A stretch of DNA of 32,500 nucleotides from Penaeus vannamei (Eukaryota > Arthropoda > Malacostraca > Decapoda > Penaeidae). The notes below the pieces were generated by a model. It saw only the letters and a program-made list of their open reading frames with translations. It made no database searches and was not told where the DNA came from. The translations under genes were made by a program, and so were the position numbers. Shown here piece after piece: positions 1 through 11,500 of this stretch; positions within the stretch are counted from its first letter, which is position 1; each line of letters starts with the position of its first letter. The stretch spans positions 2,804,520 through 2,837,019 of the forward strand of contig NC_091589.1 of assembly GCF_042767895.1 (NCBI RefSeq). Direction: 5' to 3'.

Positions 1-19
1 TTCTTCACACAGATGTTCC

Positions 20-700
20 CCCACCCCCATTACTGATAGGTCTTTTAACCTTGATCTTGAATATAGAAAAACCAAAGCGACAACCAGTCACCAAAACTTC
101 TCGAGATCTAACTCATTACGATCCTAAATTACTCTGCAAACATATAGCCAGCAAATCATCGCTCTTAGATAGTTTAGCAACAGATAATGTTGACAGACAT
201 ATTACCATTTTAACAGAAGTGATAAAGAACAGCATGAACGCCTCCGCGCCCATTAAAACAAACAATAAAACGTCCTCCCGCCCCCTGGATAGATGACAAC
301 ATCAAGAGAGACATAAACGATAGAAATGATAGAAATGATAGAAAGCTCTCAAGATAAACAGATCTGACACAACCCTTCAGGCTGAACATAAACACAAGAA
401 AAGGGATGTGAAAACACTCATCCATAGTGCGAAACAAATTATTTCAAAAGTAAGATCAATGAGTGCAGAAACGATTCTGCCGAAACATGGAAACTGGTTA
501 AGACAGTAGTGCCAAATAAGAAACAAAACACAGATATCTCAAAAAAAAATCTATAAATGATATAGAACACTTTAATAACTTCTTTGCAGAAGTCGGTAGG
601 CTCACTTACGAACAGACAATCGCCCCCACACATCTACGCAACATAAATGAAACAAGGCCTATAACAAACTTTTTTCAGACCGCAGCCAGTAGGAGTAGAA
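20..700 (+). pseudogene. Relic of a LINE ORF2: linker between endonuclease and reverse transcriptase
   Basis: Frames along this stretch give the segment that joins endonuclease to reverse transcriptase in Jockey/I-type LINEs. It contains LTHYDPKLLCKHI, TDNVDRHITILTEVIKN, PPWIDDNIKRDI, then KHKKRDVKTLIHSAKQ and DIEHFNNFFAEVG. At least three frame changes and several stops break it, so it cannot code. A 9-nt in-frame tandem (GATAGAAAT, three copies) sits at 319-345. Neither the catalytic endonuclease nor the reverse transcriptase core is present. The call rests on family knowledge of this linker, not on a search. Confidence 0.6.
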
Positions 701-897
701 AATTATATTACCAGTAAAACACGCCACGCTCGGTCGCCCTGCATCCAAGTATAACCTAAGCTTGCCTCGGGCATCCATCGGGTCTTTGAGAGGTCAGAAG
801 AGGCTGACCCAGTCTCACTCCAGCTCACTCGACCTCACTCCCGCGGCCGACCGTAACCCTGCCTCTCTGGCGGGTAGGCCTGGCTCACAGTCCGCAC
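701..897. other. Unassigned leader of the CA-rich array
   Basis: A GC-richer stretch with CTCACTC-type motifs leads into the array at 898. I see no gene in it. Confidence 0.4.
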
Positions 898-2110
898 TGA
901 CCTCATCTCAGGCCCCCCCACACCTCATCTCAGGTCCCCCCCCCCACACACACCTCATCTCAGGCCACCAACACCCACACCTCATCTCAGGTCCCCCCCC
1001 CCCCACACACACATCATCTCAGGTCCCCCCCCACACCTCATCTCAGCCCCCCCCCCCCACACACACACCTCATCTCAGGTCCCCCCCCCACACACACCTC
1101 ATCTCAGGTCCCCCCCCCACACACACCTCATCTCAGGTCCCCCCCCCCACACACACCTCATCTCAGGTCCCCCCCCCCCACACACACCTCATCTCAGGTC
1201 CCCCCCCACGCACACACCTCATCTCAGGCCACCAACACCCACACACACACCTCATCTCAGGCCACCAACACCCACACACACACCTCATCTCAGGCCACCA
1301 ACACCCCCACACACACCTCATCTCAGGCCACCAACACACACACACACACCTCATCTCAGGCCACCAGCACACACACACACACCTCATCTCAGGCCACCCA
1401 CACACACACACACACCTCATCTCAGGCCACGCACACACCTCATCTCAGGCCACCAACACCCACACACACACCTCATCTCAGGCCACCAACACCCACACAC
1501 ACACCTCATCTCAGGCCACCAACACACACACACACACCTCATCTCAGGCCACCAACACACCCACACACACACCTCATCTCAGGCCACCAACACCCACACA
1601 CACACCTCATCTCAGGCCACCAACACACACACACACACCTCATCTCTGGCCACCAACACACACACACACACCTCATCTCAGGCCACCAACACCCACACAC
1701 ACACCTCATCTCAGGCCACCGACACCCCCACACACACCTCATCTCAGGCCACCAACACCCACTCACACACCTCATCTCAGGCCACCAACACCCACACCTC
1801 ATCTCAGGCCACCAACACCCACACACACACCTCATCTCAGGCCACCAACACCCACACACACACCTCATCTCAGGCCACCAACACACACACACACCTCATC
1901 TCAGGCCACCAACACCCACACACACACCTCATCTCAGGCCACCAACACCCACACACACACCTCATCTCAGGCCACCAACACCCACACACACACCTCATCT
2001 CAGGCCACCAACACCCACTCACACACCTCATCTCAGGACACCAACACCCACACACACACCTCACCTCATACCCCCCCCCCCCCCCCACACACACACACCT
2101 CTTATCTCAG
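898..2110. repeat. CA/CT-rich minisatellite, about 31-33-bp unit
   Basis: The core ACCTCATCTCAGGCCACCA is repeated some 35-40 times, each copy separated by a variable run of CACA or, near the left end, by runs of C. Unit length varies because the microsatellite part expands and contracts. The plus strand has almost no G outside the core. The long open frames over it (Thr/His/Ser/Pro repeats on plus, Trp/Pro/Glu/Met on minus) follow from the repeat and are not genes. It lies just past the polyadenylation site of the host gene. Confidence 0.93.
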
Positions 2111-2194
2111 GCACATACTATTTATCAACTTTGTAAATACCGTTTTTTAGACATGTTCGTGAATTTCATTAAAAGTATCCATGTTAAATAAAAG

Positions 2195-2342
2195 AACAAC
2201 TATCTTTCCAAAGTTTTTTTATTTATTTATTTATACATACAAAGTAAAACGTTAAAATATTTTCTTTACATCTAAAAATCAGTTGAATAAAATCGATGTT
2301 TACATATACAATATTTACAATGTACCGATTTTCTAGTTTCTA
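2195..2342 (-). other. 3' UTR and polyadenylation signal of the host gene
   Basis: Downstream of the stop on the minus strand is an AT-rich stretch of about 120 nt, then overlapping AATAAA signals in a short AATA tandem (2214-2234; best hexamer at 2218-2223). Cleavage would fall near 2195-2205. The CA-rich minisatellite begins only about 90 bp further on. Confidence 0.5.
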
Positions 2343-2510
2343 TCAGTAGTATCCTGGTTTAGTACAGATGGTCTCGTAGACTTTATTGGTGACGGTGGTT
2401 GTCTGGGTGTGGTAGTGTGGCACATAGTGTGTGGAAGTGATAAGGCTCAGCTGGGGTGCCTCGACCCACAGGTTCGTCGTCACATACACTGGCTGCGTCA
2501 CAACCTCCAC
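2343..2510 (-). CDS. Terminal coding exon of the host gene
   Basis: Reading leftward, the acceptor TTCTTTACAG precedes 2510. The exon codes for 55 residues starting VEVVTQPVYVTTNLWVEAP and ending ETICTKPGYY, then TGA at 2345-2343. Its Thr/Val alternation, Trp/Glu use and the X-Pro-Val pattern match exons 2-4, and it opens in phase 0. No initiator codon or promoter is seen for it as a separate gene. It is followed by a short 3' UTR with an AATAAA. The alternative is that it ends another member of the same family whose 5' exons are missing or hidden. Confidence 0.7.
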   Translation of the reverse strand: MEVVTQPVYVTTNLWVEAPQLSLITSTHYVPHYHTQTTTVTNKVYETICTKPGYY

Positions 2511-5500
2511 CTGTAAAGAAGATTCTCATGACAGTCGGGGAAACACTGGCAATTTCTCATGACAGTAGGGGAAACACTGGCAATTTCTCATGACAGTAGG
2601 GGAAACACTGGCAATTTCTCATGACAGTAGGGGAAACACTGGCAATTTCTCATGACAGTAGGGGAAACACTGGCAATTTCTCATGACAGTCGGGGAAACA
2701 CTGGCAATTTCTCATGACAGTCGGGGAAACACTGGCAATTTCTCATGACAGTCGGGGAAACACTGGCAATTTCTCATGACAGTCGGGGAAACACTGGCAA
2801 TTTCTCATGACAGTCGGGGAAACACTGGCAATTTCTCATGACAGTCGGGGAAACACTGGCAATTTCTCATGACAGTCGGGGAAACACTGGCAATTTCTCA
2901 TGACAGTCGGGGAAACACTGGCAATTTCTCATGACAGTCGGGGAAACACTGGCAATTTCTCATGACAGTCGGGGAAACACTGGCAATTTCTCATGACAGT
3001 CGGGGAAACACTGGCAATTTCTCATGACAGTCGGGGAAACACTGGCAATTTCTCATGACAGTCGGGGAAACACTGGCAATTTCTCATGACAGTCGGGGAA
3101 ACACTGGCAATTTCTCATGACAGTCGGGGAAACACTGGCAATTTCTCATGACAGTCGGGGAAACACTGGCAATTTCTCATGACAGTCGGGGAAACACTGG
3201 CAATTTCTCATGACAGTAGGGGAAACACTGGCAATTTCTCATGACAGTCGGGGAAACACTGGCAATTTCTCATGACAGTCGGGGAAACACTGGCAATTTC
3301 TCATGACAGTCGGGGAAACACTGGCAATTTCTCATGACAGTCGGGGAAACACTGGCAATTTCTCATGACAGTAGGGGAAACACTGGCAATTTCTCATGAC
3401 AGTCGGGGAAACACTGGCAATTTCTCATGACAGTAGGGGAAACACTGGCAATTTCTCATGACAGTAGGGGAAACACTGGCAATTTCTCATGACAGTAGGG
3501 GAAACACTGGCAATTTCTCATGACAGTAGGGGAAACACTGGCAATTTCTCATGACAGTAGGGGAAACACTGGCAATTTCTCATGACAGTTGGAAAGACAT
3601 TCTCAGGCCAGCCAAAAATGATCCTTCTGCTCACACCAAGATTCTTCTCACTTCCAAGCAGATCTTGTGATACTGATGTCAAAATCAAAGTGAAGGTCTT
3701 AGGGAATGGCAACATGAATGGGCTTTAACATTCACGAACAATTGGATACCTACACAGAAATTAATACCATGTCGATATTCTCCAAACATACTACCATGCA
3801 CGAACTTCTTCCCATCCCTCTGTAGAGCCATTCAATAATCTCACATTCACCTCCTCCGAGACAGAAAGGGTAGGTGATAATAGATTAAGAACGTCACCTC
3901 GCTTTAGCATATCACCTGTGAAGACAATGGAACTGGGCGAGGACTGACTGGGAGGAAGTAGAAACTAAAATAGAAGCAAGTGGTTAAAATATGAAGGATG
4001 TACTCTCGTCCTGGATATCAGAAGTGATATTCCATTAAAACTCCTGTCCCTCAGGCTACCGCACACGTGTTGCTAACTCATACCACAACTACAGGCTACT
4101 GCAAATGCATTGCTTACCCATCCCACAGCTACTGAGGGGATCTTTACTACCAAAGAGAATCGAGTGTCATAGGTTTCTTATCCACAAGAAAATAGCGATC
4201 TGAAGAAATGTCAAGTGAAGATCTCTGCATCTGGATCACACCGAAGAACACCCGGCTGACCTTTGGTAGACATCTAAGATCATTTGCTAGACATCTATGA
4301 TCATAACATTATAGGAAGGTAGAGTAACGGGTAGCGAAGGGTGCTTGAGCTAGTAGTTAGTTGCTATCTAGTGTAATATTGAGAGATGAAAATGGGTAAA
4401 GGAAATGATGAATGGATGGGTTACGGTGGGGGTTAGGTAAATGGATTAGATCAAGGGAAGAATATGTATACGTCTGAGGAAGGAGGAGAGGTTGTCAGGT
4501 AGAGGATGTGTAAGAAAGGTCTTTTGGAAACCTATTATGGATGGGTTATAAGAAGGGATAGTTCTACGAGTACGGAAACCACGAATATTCCAATATTGGA
4601 GTTATATCTTGGTTGTTAAAACGCATATGGGCATACAGTGCGTGGTGGAGAATTTGAAAAGGAAGGAGCTAGGGGTAGAGATAAGGAATTAAGAGCGGGG
4701 TGGGATACTATCAGGTGGCGGAGGCTCTGGGGAAGGGCATAGTTGTCATGAAGGATTCACATGTGTATTCAGGAGGGAGTGGAAGGGGTAGAGGGTATGG
4801 AGGGAGTGGAAGGGGTAGAGGGTATGGAGGGAGTGGGAAGGAGTAGAGGGGATGGAGGGAGTGGGAAGGAGTAGAGGGGATGGAGGGAGTGGGAAGGAGT
4901 AGAGGGGATGGAGGGAGTGGGAAGGAGTAGAGGGGAAGGAGGGAGTAGGAAGGACTAGAGGGGATGGAGGAAATGGGAAGGAGTAGAGGGGATGAAGGGT
5001 GTGGGAAGGAGTAGAGGGGATGGAGGGAGTGGGAAGGAGTAGAGGGGAGGGAGGGAGTGGGAAGGAGTAGAGGGGATGGAGGGAGTGGGAAGGAGTAGAG
5101 GGGATGGAGGGAGTGGGAAGGAGTAGAGGGGATGGAGGGAGTGGGAAGGAGTAGAGGGGATGGAGGGAGTGGGAAGGAGTAGAGGGGATGGAGGGAGTGG
5201 GAAGGAGTAGAGGGGATGGAGGGAGTGGGAAGGAGTAGAGGGGATGGAGGGAGTGGGAAGGAGTAGAGGGGATGGAGGGAGTGGGAAGGAGTAGAGGGGA
5301 TGGAGGGAGTGGGAAGGCGTAGAGGGGCTGGAGGGCGTGGGACGGAGTAGAGGGAATGGAGGGAGTGGGAAGGAGTAGAGGGGATGGAGGGAGTGGGAAG
5401 GAGTAGAGGGGATGGAGGGAGTGGGAAGGAGTAGAGGGGATGGAGGGAGTGGGAAGGAGTAGAGGGGAGGGAGGGAGTGGGAAGGAGAAGAGGGGATGGA

Positions 5501-8500
5501 GGGAGTGGGAAGGAGTAGAGGGGATGGAGGGAGTGGGAAGGAGTAGAGGGGATGGAGGGAGTGGGAAGGAGTAGAGGGGATGGAGGGAGTGGGAAGGAGT
5601 AGAGGGGATGGAGGGAGTGGGAAGGAGTAGAGGGGATGGAGGGAGTGGGAAGGAGTAGAGGGGATGGAGGGAGTGGGAAGGAGTAGAGGGGATGGAGGGA
5701 GTGGGAAGGAGTAGAGGGGATGGAGGGAGTGGGAAGGAGTAGAGGGGATGGAGGGAGTGGGAAGGAGTAGAGGGGATGGAGGGAGTGGGAAGGAGTAGAG
5801 GGGATGGAGGGAGTGGGAAGGAGTAGAGGGGATGGAGGGAGTGGGAAGGAGTAGAGGGGATGGAGGGAGTGGGAAGGAGTAGAGGGGATGGAGGGAGTGG
5901 GAAGGAGTAGAGGGGATGGAGGGAGTGGAAGGAGTAGAGGGGATGGAGGGAGTGGGAAGGAGTAGAGGGGATGGAGGGAGTGGAAGGAGTAGAGGGGATG
6001 GAGGGAGTGGAAGGAGTAGAGGGGATGGAGGGAGTGGAAGGAATAGAGGGGATGGAGGGAGTGGGAAGGAGTAGAGGGGATGGAGGGAGTGGGAAGGAGT
6101 AGAGGGGATGGAGGGAGTGGGAAGGAGTAGAGGGGATGGAGGGAGTGGGAAGGAGTAGAGGGGATGGAGGGAGTGGGAAGGAGTAGAGGGGATGGAGGGA
6201 GTGGGAAGGAGTAGAGGGGATGGAGGGAGTGGGAAGGAGTAGAGGGGATGGAGGGAGTGGGAAGGAGTAGAGGGGATGGAGGGAGTGGGAAGGAGTAGAG
6301 GGGATGGAGGGAGTGGAAGGAGTAGAGGGGATGGAGGGAGTGGAAGGAGTAGAGGGGATGGAGGGAGTGGAAGGAGGAGAGGGGATGGAGGGAGTGGAAG
6401 GAGAGAGGGGATGGAGGGAGTGGAAGGAATAGAGGGGATGGAGGGAGTGGAAGGAGGAGAGGGGATGGAGGGAGTGGAAGGAGGAGAGGGGATGGAGGGA
6501 GTGGAAGGAGGAGAGGGGATGGAGGGAGTGGAAGGAGGAGAGGGGATGGAGGGAGTGGAAGGAATAGAGGGGATGGAGGGAGTGGAAGGAGTAGAGGGGA
6601 TGGAGGGAGTGGAAGGACTAGAGGGGATGGAGGGAGTGGAAGGAGTAGAGGGGATGGAGGGAGTGGAAGGACTAGAGGGGATGGAGGGAGTGGAAGGAGT
6701 AGAGGGGATGGAGGGAGTGGAAGGAGTAGAGGGGATGGAGGGAGTGGAAGGAGTAGAGGGGGTGGAGGGAGTGGAAGGAGGGGATGGAGGGAGTGGAAGG
6801 AGTAGAGGGGATGGAGGGAGTGGAAGGAGTAGAGGGGATGGAGGGAGTGGAAGGAATAGAGGGGATGGAGGGAGTGGAAGGAGTAGAGGGGATGGAGGGA
6901 GTGGAAGGAATAGAGGGGATGGAGGGAGTGGAAGGAATAGAGGGGATGGAGGGAGTGGAAGGAATAGAGGGGATGGAGGGAGTGGAAGGAATAGAGGCGA
7001 TGGAGGGAGTGGAAGGAATAGAGGCGATGGAGGGAGTGGAAGGAATAGAGGCGATGGAGGGAGTGGAAGGAGTAGAGGGGATGGAGGGAGTGGAAGGAAT
7101 AGAGGGGATGGAGGGAGTGGAAGGAATAGAGGGGATGGAGGGAGTGGAAGGAATAAAGGAGATGGAGGGAGTGGAAGGAATAGAGGAGATGGAGGGAGTG
7201 GAAGGAATAGAGGGGATGGAGGGAGTGGAAGGAATAGAGGGGATGGAGGGAGTGGAAGGAATAGAGGGGATGGAGGGAGTGGAAGGAATAGAGGCGATGG
7301 AGGGAGTGGAAGGAATAGAGGCGATGGAGGGAGTGGAAGGAATAGAGGCGATGGAGGGAGTGGAAGGAATAGAGGGGATGGAGGGAGTGGAAGGAGTAGA
7401 GGGGATGGAGGGAGTGGAAGAAGGAGAGGGGATGGAGGGAGTGGAAGGAATAGAGGGGATGGAGGGAGTGGAAGGAATAGAGGGGATGGAGGGAGTGGAA
7501 GGAATAGAGGGGATGGAGGGAGTGGAAGTAATAGAGGGAATGGAGGGAGTGGAAGGAATAGAGGGGGTGGAGGCAGTGGAAGGAATAGAGGGGATGGAGG
7601 GAGTGGAAGGAATAGAGGGGATGGAGCGAGTGAAAGGAATAGAGGGGATGGAGGGAGTGGAAGTAATAGAGGGGATGGAGGGAGTGGAAGGAGTAGAGGG
7701 CATGGAGGGAGTGGAAGGACTAGAGAGCATGGAGGGAGTGAAAGGAGTAGAGGGGATGGAGGGAGTGGAAGGAGTAGAGGGGATGGAGGGAGTGGAAGGA
7801 GTAGAGGGGATGGAGGGAGTGGAAGGAATAGAGGGGATGGAGGGAGTGGAAGGAATAGAGGGGATGGAGGGCGGGTTAATGTGGGTGTAGTTGGAGCTGG
7901 AGGGATTGGCTGTGTTGGCAGGTAGTAGGAGGAACGGGTGTAGGGGGAATATGAATAGGAGAATGGATATCGGCAGTCACTGTGTGGAGGGAGCAAGAGT
8001 TGTGGAATTTGTGGGTGGATGAGGGTTTTTGGTGTCATTTTGGGACTCTAGCATAGTATAGTTTTGAATATCTAGAGTTTTTACAATGGAGTTGGTCGGA
8101 GAGTTTTGTGAGAAAGGTTTTATCATGAGTGGGGTAAGAGGAGACTGGTGTCTGAGGAAAGAGGCAAAGGTAGATGGAGGGGAGAGTGTGGTAGGAGTAG
8201 AAGGGGTGGAACGTTAGTCTGTCTACTGCGGGTAGAGCAGGGAGGGAGACGGGGTGGTGTCAGGGCTGCTGTAGAGATTGGAGTGTCTGGATTTAGAGAG
8301 GCGAAAGAATTTGACCGAGGAAGGTAGGAGGCTTAAGTGGGGAAGTAAGATACAGGAGGGATAGGCATGGGGGAGGGTGTAGGAACATCTTGGAAGGGAG
8401 GAGGGGCAGAGCAAGCAACATTGGTGGAGTAGGGAGTATGGGAAAAACCTGATCGACGTGCTTCCTGTAGAGTGAGACCAAGTCTGTACCTGAGAGTTGC

Positions 8501-11500
8501 CGCCTCAGACTCAAACCTGTAGGCGAAGCAGCCCCTATAAAATACATTACGAGGGCCGCCAAAGTTAGCACATGTGCGTGACTCTGCAGAGCAGTTTGAT
8601 CAGTTATGACTAGGTTGGGCACATAGGGAGCATCGGGCTGTGGAAATGCAGTGTTTGGCAGGATTATCTAAACGCCAACAGTTTTGACATTGACGAAGGG
8701 ATTCTCCATCAAAGAAAACATTAAAGGGAAGGTCATGTCTAAGGAAAGTAATTTTGGCAATGTTGGTGGGGGTTTTATGATAACCACTAGGAGGAATGGA
8801 GTGGAATTGTACTAATAATACAGTGTATACGGTCTCTAAGTCTTGTGGACATTATGACTTGGAAGGAAGGTCGTAAACTTGAATGACAGGGGTGACTCAA
8901 TGTCGGTCAGACACCACCAGGTCGCAGTGACTTGTGCGAGGCGTCCTCGCATTACCTGGTCGTCCGCAGGCCTTACCATGCGGTAATTGCTCTAACTTCC
9001 GCTACTGCTTCCACTTTGCAAACAGATGACCTTATGTTTCAGCGTTCCATACAGCTGTCTCTCCTGTCTTATCTTACTATATTAAGGAATATTCAAGGAG
9101 TGAAATATCATTTAGCATTGAGAACTAAACGGAGCTTCCATTACCACCATACCATGAGCTCGAGGTTTCCTCGTACGAAGGACTGAGTGAAGATTACCCT
9201 CCACCTTCTGTAGTCAGTGTCCCCAAGGCTTGTTACATTGTACCGTCATACTGTGAAAAAGAGTTGGCTAATATCTCTTTACGAAGAAAAGGGACTATTA
9301 CGACAAAGTGTGGAGATGCCAGGATTCACATGGTTAATGGGGAAATAATTGTAGTGGCAAAACACCATCCACACATCCTGCTGTCCCTGGGAAGGCTGAT
9401 GTGGAGGAGATACTAGCAGCCACGAAGGAACGTGCTGTTGTAACAGCAGAGCCCATTGCACATACTGTAAACACATTTTATGCTAGAGGGCTTATTTGAT
9501 ACCAATGGTAGACACCGTCAAGAGGACGCTGAGGCGGGTGTGGCAACAGGCAGGTGTATCTGATCTTCAACCATTTTGGACAATGCTAAGTGGTCTTCCT
9601 TCCTTGTAATGATGATGGGATGATCAATAATGACAGATTTTGAGACGGCAGCAATGAACGCCTTCCAGAGGAATTTTCTGAGTGCAGAGATTGCTGGATG
9701 CTCTCTCCACCTGGGCCAGTCCGTCTGGAGACGCAACCAGAATCTTGGTCTCACAGCATGGTATTGAGATGCTGCTGCCGTCGCCAACCAGGTCAGGGTC
9801 CTGGCTTTGGCGACGATATTAACCATTACATGAGGATACTCCTTGGAGGAAATTTCTAAGGATGATGGGCTTCTGAACTTCGCAAAAATATCTCCAAGAA
9901 ATCTATGTTGGCCAGCAGATTCATGGTGACATGGAAATTCCTGGGAAATTTCCCCATCAGACTTGAAACATGTATCAATGAGTAAAGGATGATCTGCCCC
10001 AAACAAATAATGCGATGGAAGGATGGCACAATAGGTTTGCCAGGATGCTGCAGGACCATCTTCAGCTGCCATTGCTCGTTGCAAAATACCAAAAGGAGCA
10101 AAACAAATTAGGTCTTGAATCGCAAGCACCATGAGGCTGGCAGTAAGCATCCCACAGGTCGGAAGTACCAGCTCGTAAATAAGAGGATCAAATCACTTAT
10201 TGCAAAGTCTGACTTATATCCTTGAACATTTGTAATATCTGGAGCAAATAGCCAAAGTAATGGTGATCCCCACTGACCAATAAAGTTATGATCAAAAAAA
10301 GATAAATGGTTAATATGCCTGATACCATCGTTATTATGTATTCTACATGCTAAATTATTTTTGCTGTAATTTCAACACTGTTGACAATGAACTGCAAGGT
10401 ACTGTCACAGATAGCAACGTGCCGTCCATGCGACATGTTATCCACTTGCGAAACGAAAGCTGTGTCAGTGTTAGTACTAACACCTCTGGGGCAGCAGCAG
10501 CAGAGCGCATTAGTACTAGCACCTAGAGAGCAGAAGAGAGGAATGTCGCTCGTAGGGCCGCCATTGCCTGCATGCGAGGTTGTGTTACAGCAGCCGATGT
10601 CCTCTGCAAATGTTAGAGGTGCGTCCATCTCCTTTGTTGTCTTGCCTGTGTTGAGCCAGACCTTACCCGCATACCTGCATGGGAATGAATCTTCCTAACC
10701 AACATCAGACTTGATCTGTAGAAAAGAGATGTTGAAAAAGTCTGCTGGTTAGTCGTTGACAATACGAGTGACAGGGAGCATCTGATGCTAGATGAGGATA
10801 TTTGGATGAATAGTTTTCCCGCTTCCTACCATATGTGGGGTTGACGCAAAATCTGCCCAGTGAAGACAGTCTATCACAGGCAATAGACATGCCATTCTGA
10901 GACTCACCGTAACATGACGTGTGTGATTGTGCATGTGCTTGTGCTTTACCCTGTATTATATGAAGTTATTCTTATGTTTATAGGACAATGTGAATTCAAA
11001 AATAAAGGCATATTGAAAACAAAAATTGTTATATTCCATTTTACTGAAGTGGTGCGAGACGAGGGAGGACCAGTAATCATTTGAATAGCAAGGGTATGCA
11101 CCTGACCTGACCAATCCGTTATTCCCACTGGCTTTAGTTTGACCATCCCCCCCCCTTCCGCGATTACTGAAAATTATGATAAAAAGGGTGATTACTCACT
11201 TTTAACAGTTAATCATCGAATCAACATTATCATGGAGATGCTTTGAATGAGCTAAGTTACATGTTCTGACAAAGAGTCAGCAGTAGATAAGGTTACTGAT
11301 TTCTGGTTAAGGTCAATGCTATTCCCTTCCGGTATTGATTATGCCTACTACATGTTATAGCAGGAAGTAGGACGAAATTCTACTGAATCAAAAACTTACT
11401 GTAAAGAGCACGTGGCATTAGCATACACAGATACTTATTCTTTTATCTTCATCCTGAAAACATGACACCCAAAGAGAAATGCCATCTCCTCCCCTGAGAA

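Noticed and set aside
762..2150. 462-codon plus frame and three Cys/Trp-rich minus frames over the CA-rich array
   Set aside because: They are translations of a minisatellite with variable CA/C runs; length variation would shift the frame between alleles.
2523..3592. CRISPR-like regular 31-bp repeat
   Set aside because: Units are contiguous with no spacers, in a eukaryotic intron with no cas genes.
6276..7925. Plus-strand open frames of 549 and 368 codons, Gly/Arg/Asp and Glu/Gly/Val repeats
   Set aside because: They are different frames of the 27-bp minisatellite; there is no non-repeat coding sequence or start context.
4955..8038. Minus-strand open frame of 1027 codons, Pro/Ser/Leu-rich
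   Set aside because: It lies on a tandem array whose minus strand contains no stop trinucleotide in any frame, and the unit length of 28 bp breaks frame continuity. It is an artefact of composition.
9518..10150. 210-codon minus-strand open frame
   Set aside because: The plus strand here carries the MULE transposase motifs in order, so the minus frame is its antisense shadow.
10381..10698. 105-codon plus frame as a possible small gene
   Set aside because: It overlaps a comparable frame on the other strand, has no recognised motif, and lies in repeat-rich intronic sequence.
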